This document shows positions 1-5,658 of a DNA stretch of 5,658 bases, piece by piece; positions within the stretch are counted from its first letter, which is position 1; the number at the start of each line of letters is the position of its first letter. Source of the DNA: Chitinophaga pinensis (GTDB lineage Bacteria > Bacteroidota > Bacteroidia > AKYH767-A > OLB10); the NCBI GenBank assembly GCA_945872015.1, contig CAMBYJ010000137.1:1-5658 (forward strand), written 5' to 3'. A model generated the notes under the pieces. It was given only the letters and a program-made list of their open reading frames with translations, searched no databases and was not told the DNA's origin. A program made the translations under genes and the position numbers.

Positions 1-56
1 AAACGATAACAAATTTCTGGGTAGAATGTTTAGGAGGCTTCTCAGGCTAATCGGGA

Positions 57-140
57 ATTGTCAAAAACTACTATCAAAAATCAGTTGAAAATTAGTCAAT
101 TATTGATTACAAACAGTAGTTAACAACAAATTATGACAAT
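57..140 (+). other. Nested inverted repeats, possible folded leader
   Basis: Several arms are complementary in nested order: ATTGTCA (57-63) with TGACAAT (134-140), AACTACT (66-72) with AGTAGTT (115-121), ATCAA (73-77) with TTGAT (103-107), and an inner GTTGA (84-88) with TCAAT (96-100, including one G-U pair). Together they could form a long, bulged stem-loop upstream of nuoA. The arms are short and AT-rich, and repeats of this size are expected by chance in such sequence. No T run follows, so it is not a classical terminator. Function is unknown. Confidence 0.2.
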
Positions 141-168
141 CCTGTTAAAATTCAAGAATGATTTGTTA

Positions 169-205
169 TTTGCACTCGAAAAAATAGGTAAATTCGCACC
201 CGAAA
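169..205 (+). repeat. Imperfect 13-base direct repeat upstream of nuoA
   Basis: Bases 169-181 (TTTGCACTCGAAA) and 193-205 (TTCGCACCCGAAA) match at 11 of 13 positions with a 24-base period. The second copy ends 38 bases before the nuoA start codon. Two similar elements slightly more than two helical turns apart would suit a regulator binding site or could be a small local duplication. No known regulator motif is recognised. Confidence 0.3.
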
Positions 206-243
206 CTTTAATAGTTATTTATTGTTACTGATAGCAAGAAATT

Positions 244-624
244 ATGATGTTACTAAGCGCCCCTATAGATTATCTACCGATTGCAATGATGTTTGTTGTT
301 GCTATTGGATTCGTTTTAATTACCATGTTTGCTACGCATCTACTTGGTCCTAAGCGCAAATCGAGTATTAAGCTCGATACTTTCGAGTGCGGAATTGAGT
401 CGCAGGGTAATTCACGACTTCCATTTTCAATCAAGTATTTTTTGATTGCCATCTTGTTTGTGTTGTTTGATGTGGAAGTAATTTTCATGTATCCATGGGC
501 GGTGAATTTTGCTGAATGGAGTAAAGTCGGATTTGCAGCATTCGGTGAAATGCTTGTTTTCTTAGGATTATTGATTCTTGGATTGATTTACATTATTAAG
601 AAAGGTGCCCTTAAGTGGGAATAA
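244..624 (+). CDS. nuoA: NADH-quinone oxidoreductase subunit A (NuoA)
   Basis: NuoA is a small inner-membrane subunit of complex I, homologous to mitochondrial ND3. It sits beside the quinone cavity at the join between the peripheral and membrane arms. The 126-residue product has the family's three transmembrane helices, at roughly residues 10-34, 64-85 and 97-117. The long loop between the first two carries the conserved Glu-Cys-Gly (FECG, 47-50), whose cysteine is the ND3 loop cysteine. The second helix contains FDVE (75-78), whose Asp76 and Glu78 match the conserved acidic pair of E. coli NuoA. Length is normal for the family. It is the first gene of the operon, and nuoB begins 12 bases after its stop. 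An in-frame TAG at 232-234 bounds the start. ATG at 244 and ATG at 247 are adjacent, so the true start is one or the other. No Shine-Dalgarno sequence is seen. Confidence 0.96.
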   Translation: MMLLSAPIDYLPIAMMFVVAIGFVLITMFATHLLGPKRKSSIKLDTFECGIESQGNSRLPFSIKYFLIAILFVLFDVEVIFMYPWAVNFAEWSKVGFAAFGEMLVFLGLLILGLIYIIKKGALKWE

Positions 625-636
625 AAAATATTTTAT

Positions 637-1173
637 ATGTCTGAAAATAATCAAAAGTTAGATGGATTTGAAGGTCCGGGCTTTTTAGCTACATCGCTTG
701 ATAAGGCGGTGGGAATGGCTCGTAAAAATTCTATCTGGCCACTTCCATTTGCAACATCATGCTGTGGTATTGAGTTCATGGCAACAATGGCTTCCACGTA
801 CGATTTTGGTCGTTTTGGCTCGGAGCGTTTAAGTTTTTCTCCTCGTCAGGCTGATTTGTTAATGGTAATGGGAACAATTTCTAAAAAAATGGGTCCTGTT
901 TTACGTCAGGTTTATGAGCAGATGGCAGAGCCTAAATGGGTGATTGCTGTTGGAGCTTGCGCATCTACTGGTGGTATATTCGATACTTACAGTGTGTTAC
1001 AGGGTATCGATAGAATTATTCCTGTAGATGTTTATGTTCCAGGATGTCCTCCTCGTCCGGAGCAAATTATCGACGGAGTATTAAAAATTCAAGAATTAGT
1101 ACAAAATGAATCGTTACGAAGAAGAAACTCTCCTGAATATCAAGAGTTGTTAGCTTCTTACGGTATCGAGTAA
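637..1173 (+). CDS. nuoB: NADH-quinone oxidoreductase subunit B (NuoB), N2 cluster subunit
   Basis: NuoB (PSST/Nqo6 family) carries the terminal [4Fe-4S] cluster N2, which hands electrons to quinone at the interface with NuoD. It lies in the peripheral arm on the cytoplasmic side. The 178-residue protein has the unusual tandem-cysteine motif ATSCCGIEF (39-47). The four expected N2 ligands are Cys42, Cys43, Cys108 (in VGACASTGG) and Cys137 (in YVPGCPPRPE, the family signature). The fold is related to the small subunit of [NiFe] hydrogenases. Length is typical and the short N-terminus has no targeting sequence, as expected. The gene lies 12 bases after nuoA and 12 bases before nuoC. The spacer before its ATG is AT-rich and lacks a Shine-Dalgarno sequence. 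Identification is secure. Confidence 0.98.
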   Translation: MSENNQKLDGFEGPGFLATSLDKAVGMARKNSIWPLPFATSCCGIEFMATMASTYDFGRFGSERLSFSPRQADLLMVMGTISKKMGPVLRQVYEQMAEPKWVIAVGACASTGGIFDTYSVLQGIDRIIPVDVYVPGCPPRPEQIIDGVLKIQELVQNESLRRRNSPEYQELLASYGIE

Positions 1174-1185
1174 TTATAAATTATC

Positions 1186-1689
1186 ATGTCCTCATTAACT
1201 CAGGAATACATTACCGAACAACTGCAATCGAAATTTGGAGAGTCTATTCAAAGCATGGAAATGCTTCATGATTTTTTAACGATTACAGTAGAAAAAAACA
1301 GTTTAAAGCCGCTCATGAAATTTTTACATGATGACGAGACTTTAAATTTTCATTTCTTAACAACGCTTTGCGGATTGCATTTTCCAGATGAAGCAGCTCA
1401 GTTCGGAATGATGTATCAATTACATAATATGCCTGCTAATTGCAGAATCAGAATTAAATCGTTTACTAGCGATAGCGAACCCGTTTTCGAAACGATGTGT
1501 GATATATGGCCTGCAGCAAACTGGCAAGAGCGCGAGACGCATGACTTTTACGGTTTCCGTTTTCACGGACATCCTGATATGCGCCGAATTCTGAATATGG
1601 ATTCGCTTGTGGGGTGGCCATTGCGCAAAGAGTTTCCTTTGGAAGATCCATTCAGAGGTGATAAAGATGATAAAATGTTTGGCCGTTAA
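1186..1689 (+). CDS. nuoC: NADH-quinone oxidoreductase subunit C (NuoC)
   Basis: NuoC (30 kDa/Nqo5 family) is a cofactor-free structural subunit of the peripheral arm that packs against NuoD and helps build the N2/quinone region. The 167-residue product shows the 30 kDa subunit signature at 115-136, from EREThDFYGF through the HPDMRRIL segment (129-136). It ends with the conserved GWPLRKEFPL (143-152). Here nuoC is a separate gene, unlike the fused nuoCD of E. coli and relatives, and nuoD starts 11 bases after its stop. Length is ordinary for an unfused NuoC. No internal damage is seen and the reading frame is clean. The ATG at 1186 is preceded by an AT-only stretch rather than a Shine-Dalgarno sequence. 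Confidence 0.97.
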   Translation: MSSLTQEYITEQLQSKFGESIQSMEMLHDFLTITVEKNSLKPLMKFLHDDETLNFHFLTTLCGLHFPDEAAQFGMMYQLHNMPANCRIRIKSFTSDSEPVFETMCDIWPAANWQERETHDFYGFRFHGHPDMRRILNMDSLVGWPLRKEFPLEDPFRGDKDDKMFGR

Positions 1690-1700
1690 TATTTACTAAG

Positions 1701-2906
1701 ATGAACACCAACAAAGAAATTCTCCAAGAGAAAGAATATACAATCCTGAATTTAGGACCTACGCATCCTGCAACACATGGTATCTTTCAAAATGTCATGA
1801 AGATGGATGGTGAGCTAATCGTAGAGGCACAGCCTACTATCGGTTATATTCACAGAGCCTTCGAAAAATTAGCGGAGCGCAGACCTTACAATCAGATTAC
1901 TCCGATAACTGACCGTTTGAATTATTGCTCGTCTCCAATTAATAATATGGGATGGCATATGACGGTTGAGAAATTAGTAGGCATTGAAATTCCTAAGCGT
2001 GTTCAGTATTTACGCGTTATCATTATGGAATTAGCGCGTATAGCAGATCATATCATTTGTAACTCGGTAATTGGAGTAGATAGTGGTGCTATGACTGGTT
2101 TCTTGTATGTTTTTCAATGGAGAGAATTTATCTATGAAATTTATGAAGAGTTGTGTGGGGCGCGTTTAACAACGAATATTGGTCGTATTGGTGGACTAGA
2201 AAGAGATTTCACGCCGCTTGCATGGGAGAAGATTCATAAATTATTAAAAGAGTTTCCTGAAGGATTAAGAGAATTCGAAAACTTATTGGTGCGTAATCGC
2301 ATCTTTATGGATAGAACAATTAACTGCGGACCAATCACTGCTGAGCGTGCGTTAGAATACGGATTTACAGGTCCGAATTTACGTGCTGCAGGAGTGGATT
2401 ATGATGTGCGTGTAATGAATCCGTATTCTGGATACGAAGATTTTACTTTTGAAATTCCACTAGGTACTAACGGTGATACCTATGACCGTTTTATGGTGCG
2501 TGAGCAGGAAATGTGGCAAAGCTTGAGTATTATTAGTCAGGCGGTAGAAAAGTTAGAGAAGATGGAAGACAAAACAACTTTCCATGCGGATGTTCCTAAT
2601 TTCTTCTTACCGGAGAAGGAAGATGTTTACAATACAATGGAAGGATTGATTTATCATTTCAAAATTGTAATGGGTGAAACAGAGATGCCTAAAGGAGAAG
2701 TTTATCACGCAGTTGAAGGTGGTAATGGAGAGTTAGGATTTTACTTGGTGAGCGACGGAGGAAGAACTCCTTATCGTTTACATTTCCGTCGCCCATGTTT
2801 TATTTACTATCAGGCATATCCTGAAATGGTAAAAGGTGCATTCTTAAGTGATGCTATCTTAACAATGAGTTCAATGAATGTAATTGCAGGCGAATTAGAC
2901 GCTTAA
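1701..2906 (+). CDS. nuoD: NADH-quinone oxidoreductase subunit D (NuoD)
   Basis: NuoD (49 kDa/Nqo4 family) forms most of the quinone-binding chamber together with NuoB. It descends from the large subunit of [NiFe] hydrogenases but has no metal site. The 401-residue protein opens with the hallmark NLGPTHPATHG (17-27). By family alignment, His26 corresponds to the quinone-headgroup histidine, and Tyr75 in DRLNYCSS (71-78) to the quinone-binding tyrosine. The C-terminal half has GEVYHAVEGGNGELGFY (332-348) and SDGGRTPYR (351-359), both strongly family-like. Length is typical of unfused NuoD. The very end is odd: the protein finishes Glu-Leu-Asp-Ala, whereas most family members end in Asp-Arg. 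The gene sits 11 bases after nuoC and 22 before nuoE. Identification is secure. Confidence 0.98.
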   Translation: MNTNKEILQEKEYTILNLGPTHPATHGIFQNVMKMDGELIVEAQPTIGYIHRAFEKLAERRPYNQITPITDRLNYCSSPINNMGWHMTVEKLVGIEIPKRVQYLRVIIMELARIADHIICNSVIGVDSGAMTGFLYVFQWREFIYEIYEELCGARLTTNIGRIGGLERDFTPLAWEKIHKLLKEFPEGLREFENLLVRNRIFMDRTINCGPITAERALEYGFTGPNLRAAGVDYDVRVMNPYSGYEDFTFEIPLGTNGDTYDRFMVREQEMWQSLSIISQAVEKLEKMEDKTTFHADVPNFFLPEKEDVYNTMEGLIYHFKIVMGETEMPKGEVYHAVEGGNGELGFYLVSDGGRTPYRLHFRRPCFIYYQAYPEMVKGAFLSDAILTMSSMNVIAGELDA

Positions 2907-2928
2907 TATTAAATCACAAGATTTATAT

Positions 2929-3471
2929 ATGAATAACGAAAATAAATTAAAGTTCAGCGACGATGCTCTTGCATTAGCGCAGCGAATGATAAAAAGATAT
3001 CCCGAAGGAAAGCAAAAGTCGGCATTGATTCCTTTATTACACGTAGCACAGGCAGAGTTTGGTGGTTGGTTAAGTTCAGACGCTATGGATTATGTAGCTT
3101 CGCTTTTAGATATAACTTCGATTGAGGTTTATGAAGTAGCATCTTTCTATTCGATGTTTAATTTAAAGCCAGTTGGTAAATGTGTTATTGAAGTTTGTCA
3201 TACTGGTCCGTGTTGGTTATTAGGTTCTGACGATATTGTAAAATATATAGAGAAAAAATTATCGATTAAGGCAGGCCAGACAACTGCTGATGGAATGTTT
3301 ACTCTAAAAACAGTAGAGTGTCTTGCTTCCTGTGGCACAGCGCCGATGATGCAAATAGGAGAGACGTATCATGAGAATTTAACACTATCAAAAGTGGATG
3401 ATATTATTCATGAATGTAAAGCAACAGTGGTAGACCATGTAACTCACTGGTCGAAAAAAGAAATAAAATAA
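2929..3471 (+). CDS. nuoE: NADH-quinone oxidoreductase subunit E (NuoE), N1a cluster subunit
   Basis: NuoE (24 kDa/Nqo2 family) is part of the NADH-dehydrogenase module and binds the [2Fe-2S] cluster N1a close to the FMN held by NuoF. The 180-residue protein has an N-terminal helical region (about 10-80, including VYEVASFYSMF). A thioredoxin-like ferredoxin domain follows, with all four ligands: Cys90, Cys95, Cys131 and Cys135 (spacing C-x4-C-x35-C-x3-C, in CHTGPC and CLASCGTAPM). The last 20 or so residues form a polar tail ending in a lysine-rich stretch. The gene is 22 bases after nuoD and 27 before nuoF. Its presence with nuoF and nuoG indicates a full NADH-oxidising complex rather than an 11-subunit form that uses another electron donor. 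Confidence 0.97.
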   Translation: MNNENKLKFSDDALALAQRMIKRYPEGKQKSALIPLLHVAQAEFGGWLSSDAMDYVASLLDITSIEVYEVASFYSMFNLKPVGKCVIEVCHTGPCWLLGSDDIVKYIEKKLSIKAGQTTADGMFTLKTVECLASCGTAPMMQIGETYHENLTLSKVDDIIHECKATVVDHVTHWSKKEIK

Positions 3472-3498
3472 CCGGTAAACGATTTATAAAAAATTAAA

Positions 3499-4845
3499 AT
3501 GGGACGTAAATTACTAACCGAAAATATAAATGTACCGGGCATTCAATCGCTCGATGTATATCGCCAGCATGGTGGTTACGAAGGGTTGAAGAAAGCATTA
3601 GGTATGTCGCCAGATGCAATAGTAGAAGAAGTTAAAAAATCTGGATTAAGAGGACGTGGAGGAGCAGGTTTTCCAACAGGAATGAAGTGGAGTTTTTTGG
3701 CAAAGCCTGATGGTGTGCCTCGTCACTTAGTTTGTAATGCGGATGAATCAGAGCCAGGAACTTTTAAAGATCGTTATATGATGGAGCGTATTCCTCATTT
3801 ACTGATTGAAGGAATGGCTATCGGAAGTTTTGCGTTGGGAGCGAATACATCATACATCTATATCCGTGGAGAATTATTATATGTTTTTCATATTATTCAA
3901 AAAGCAATTGATGAAGCTTATGCTGCAGGATTGTTAGGAAAGAATATTATGGGCAGTGGATTCGATTTCGATTTACATGTTCATTGTGGTGCGGGTGCTT
4001 ATATCTGCGGAGAAGAAACAGCTTTAATTGAATCATTAGAAGGTAAGCGTGGTAATCCACGTATCAAACCTCCATTCCCCGCTATTCAAGGATTATGGCA
4101 ACGACCTACAGTAGTTAATAACGTAGAGAGTGTAATGGCTGTTGTTCCTATTGTGAAAATGGGCGGCGATGAGTATGCGAAAATAGGTGTAGGAAAAAGT
4201 ACAGGAACAAAATTAATTTCTGCATGTGGACATATTAATAAGCCAGGTGTTTATGAAATTGAATTAGGTGTTCCGGTTGAAGAGTTTATTTACTCTGATG
4301 AATATTGCGGTGGAATTCGTAATGGAAAAGCTTTGAAAGCTGTAGTTGCAGGAGGATCTTCTGTACCAATTTTGCCAAAGGATTTAATTTTAAAATTAGC
4401 GAATGGCGAACCTCGTTTAATGACGTATGAGTCCTTATCAGATGGCGGATTTATAACAGGAACGATGTTAGGGTCGGGTGGATTTATTGTGATGGATGAA
4501 GATACTAGCGTCGTTAAAAATTTATATACGTTCACGCGTTTTTATCATCACGAAAGTTGCGGACAATGCTCTCCTTGTAGAGAGGGAACAGGCTGGATGG
4601 AGAAAATACTTCACAAAATCTTAGATGGGCATGGAACATTAGAAGATGTTGATTTATTATGGGATATCCAATCGAAGATAGAAGGAAAAACAATTTGTCC
4701 TTTAGGTGAAGCAGCTGCATGGCCGGTAGCAAGTGCTATTCGTCATTTCCGTAGTGAATTTGAAGAGTACGTAAAGAATCCATCATCAATAAAAAAAGAT
4801 AATCACTATTACCGTTTGAATAATATTTCATCGGAAGTAGCTTAA
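3499..4845 (+). CDS. nuoF: NADH-quinone oxidoreductase subunit F (NuoF), NADH/FMN-binding
   Basis: NuoF (51 kDa/Nqo1 family) is the electron entry point. It binds NADH and FMN, oxidises NADH, and passes electrons through the [4Fe-4S] cluster N3. The 448-residue protein has the glycine-rich nucleotide motif GRGGAGFPTG (52-61), then CNADESEPGTFKDRY (79-93). The FMN/NADH-site segment GAGAYICGEET (164-174) leads into an EGKRGNPR stretch. The N3 ligands near the C-terminus are Cys354, Cys357 and Cys360 (SCGQCSPCREGT) and Cys400 (ICPLGEAAAWP). Length is slightly above the roughly 430-445 usual for the family, owing to a polar C-terminal tail. An in-frame TAA at 3487-3489 bounds the start at ATG 3499. 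The 27-base spacer after nuoE is the longest between genes here and has no terminator-like hairpin. nuoG starts 12 bases after its stop. Confidence 0.98.
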   Translation: MGRKLLTENINVPGIQSLDVYRQHGGYEGLKKALGMSPDAIVEEVKKSGLRGRGGAGFPTGMKWSFLAKPDGVPRHLVCNADESEPGTFKDRYMMERIPHLLIEGMAIGSFALGANTSYIYIRGELLYVFHIIQKAIDEAYAAGLLGKNIMGSGFDFDLHVHCGAGAYICGEETALIESLEGKRGNPRIKPPFPAIQGLWQRPTVVNNVESVMAVVPIVKMGGDEYAKIGVGKSTGTKLISACGHINKPGVYEIELGVPVEEFIYSDEYCGGIRNGKALKAVVAGGSSVPILPKDLILKLANGEPRLMTYESLSDGGFITGTMLGSGGFIVMDEDTSVVKNLYTFTRFYHHESCGQCSPCREGTGWMEKILHKILDGHGTLEDVDLLWDIQSKIEGKTICPLGEAAAWPVASAIRHFRSEFEEYVKNPSSIKKDNHYYRLNNISSEVA

Positions 4846-4857
4846 GAAAATATTAAT

Positions 4858-5658
4858 ATGCCTAAAGTAACCATCGACGGTCATTCTATAGAAGTTCCAG
4901 AGGGAACAACCATCTTGCAGGCAGCGCGCATGATTGGAGGAGATATTGTTCCTCCTGCAATGTGTTATTATTCGAAGTTGAAAACGAGTGGAGGATACTG
5001 CCGTACATGTATTGTTAAAGTAACCAAAGGTTCTGAGAAAGATCCTCGTCCTATGCCAAAGCCAGTTGCTTCTTGTAGAACAGCAGTGATGGATGGAATG
5101 GAAGTGCAAAATACAACTGCTCCCGATTTATTAGAAGCAAGAAAAGGAGTAGTAGAATTTTTATTATTGAATCATCCACTTGATTGTCCTGTTTGTGATC
5201 AGGCAGGTGAGTGTCATTTGCAAGATTTAAGTTATCAGCACGGACTTGCAAAATCACGTTACGAGTTTAAGCGACGTGAGTTTGAAAAAATTGATATCGG
5301 CGAGAATATTAAATTACACATGACGCGTTGCATCTTATGTTACCGTTGCGTGAAAGTTGCTGATCAGGTTTGTGATTCACGTGTACATGGTGTTATTAAC
5401 AGAGGTGATGTTGCTGAAATTTCTACCTACATTGAAAAATCATTGGATAGCGATTTTTCAGGTAACGTAATTGATGTTTGTCCTGTAGGAGCATTAACAG
5501 ATCGTACTTTCCGTTTCAAAAGTCGTGTTTGGTTTACAAACCCAATGAATGCACATCGTAATTGTACGAAGTGTTCTGGTAAAACAGTTTTATGGACGAG
5601 TGGTGATGATGTATTACGTGTATCTGCGCGTAAAGATGTTCATGGAGAAGTAGAAGAG
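4858..5658 (+). CDS. nuoG: NADH-quinone oxidoreductase subunit G (NuoG), 5' part, cut by window end
   Basis: NuoG (75 kDa/Nqo3 family) is the large iron-sulfur subunit that wires electrons from N3 towards the connecting module. Only 267 codons are visible, and the frame is still open at the edge. The N-terminal ferredoxin domain has the N1b [2Fe-2S] ligands Cys36, Cys48, Cys51 and Cys73. Next comes the N5 site His106, Cys110, Cys113 and Cys119 (HPLDCPVCDQAGEC), with its characteristic histidine. The N4 site follows: Cys158, Cys161, Cys164 and Cys208 (CILCYRC and DVCPVGAL). After that, where some bacteria carry the extra N7 cluster, the sequence reads NCTKCSGKT (235-243): Cys236 and Cys239 remain, but the third ligand position is Thr243. 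The rest of the molybdopterin-oxidoreductase-like domain lies outside the window. The start ATG follows nuoF by 12 bases, with an AT-rich spacer and no Shine-Dalgarno sequence. Confidence 0.97.
   Translation, partial: MPKVTIDGHSIEVPEGTTILQAARMIGGDIVPPAMCYYSKLKTSGGYCRTCIVKVTKGSEKDPRPMPKPVASCRTAVMDGMEVQNTTAPDLLEARKGVVEFLLLNHPLDCPVCDQAGECHLQDLSYQHGLAKSRYEFKRREFEKIDIGENIKLHMTRCILCYRCVKVADQVCDSRVHGVINRGDVAEISTYIEKSLDSDFSGNVIDVCPVGALTDRTFRFKSRVWFTNPMNAHRNCTKCSGKTVLWTSGDDVLRVSARKDVHGEVEE

Larger units (their letters stand above)
1..243 (+). other. Non-coding leader region upstream of nuoA
   Basis: This AT-rich stretch contains no convincing gene on either strand. Two short + frames are open from the left edge, stopping at 48-50 (TAA) and 86-88 (TGA), so the tail of an upstream gene cannot be excluded, but neither can be recognised. 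The region should hold the operon promoter. I looked for the Bacteroidota sigma factor pattern (a -33 TTG and a -7 TAnnTTTG) and found only partial matches: TTTG at 162-165 and at 169-172, both without the TA at the right distance. No rho-independent terminator (GC-rich hairpin followed by a T run) is visible. A perfect AGGAGG at 32-37 has no start codon behind it. The structure and repeat within this region are listed separately. Confidence 0.6.

Noticed and set aside
32..37. Perfect AGGAGG Shine-Dalgarno-like sequence
   Set aside because: No ATG, GTG or TTG lies at a suitable distance behind it in an open frame, and none of the real genes here uses such a site.
2..88. Open + frame from the left edge ending in TGA at 86-88, possibly the tail of an upstream gene
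   Set aside because: Only 28 residues with no recognisable family; another frame stops at 48-50 and looks equally plausible, so neither can be supported.
162..172. Two TTTG copies resembling the -7 box of Bacteroidota promoters
   Set aside because: The conserved TA two bases before TTTG is absent in both cases, so they do not fit the TAnnTTTG consensus well enough to call a promoter.
3472..3498. Longest intergenic spacer (27 bases), considered as an internal terminator or promoter
   Set aside because: It has no inverted repeat with a T run and no promoter-like pattern; it is simply a short AT-rich operon spacer.
4290..4732. Minus-strand open frames opposite nuoF
   Set aside because: Same reason: nuoF is fully conserved across this stretch, and the antisense products show no domain or plausible start context.
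4828..5257. Overlapping open frames on the minus strand opposite nuoG (4828-5109 and 5051-5257)
   Set aside because: They lie opposite a well-conserved coding region with all iron-sulfur ligands intact and their products resemble no protein family; they are shadows of nuoG.

Overview
The window carries the 5' part of a respiratory complex I (NADH:quinone oxidoreductase, NDH-1) operon, read entirely on the + strand. In order it holds nuoA, nuoB, nuoC, nuoD, nuoE, nuoF and the first 267 codons of nuoG, which runs off the right edge. About 243 bases of AT-rich, apparently non-coding DNA precede nuoA.

The organism is most likely a member of the Bacteroidota (Flavobacteriia, Sphingobacteriia, Chitinophagia or a relative). 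The reasons are low GC content, short AT-rich spacers with no Shine-Dalgarno sequence before any gene, separate nuoC and nuoD, and the overall character of the proteins. The presence of nuoE, nuoF and nuoG argues against gut Bacteroides-type operons, which are generally reported to lack these three genes. The genus cannot be fixed from the sequence alone.

Layout: 1-243 is a leader containing weak dyad symmetry and an imperfect direct repeat. From 244 to 4845 lie six complete genes with 11-27 base spacers and no overlaps, and 4858-5658 is partial nuoG. NuoE, NuoF and NuoG form the NADH-oxidising module (FMN plus clusters N1a, N3, N1b, N4 and N5). NuoB, NuoC and NuoD form the connecting module that passes electrons to cluster N2 and quinone. 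NuoA is a small membrane subunit next to the quinone cavity. The remaining membrane proton-pumping genes (nuoH-N) are expected further right but are not in the window.

Every cluster ligand expected in NuoB, NuoE, NuoF and the N1b/N4/N5 part of NuoG is present, so the genes look functional. This is a conserved core metabolic operon, and I see no new system in it. The points most worth a second look are a degenerate N7 cluster motif in NuoG, a NuoD C-terminus ending Asp-Ala instead of the usual Asp-Arg, and the possible structure and repeats in the leader.
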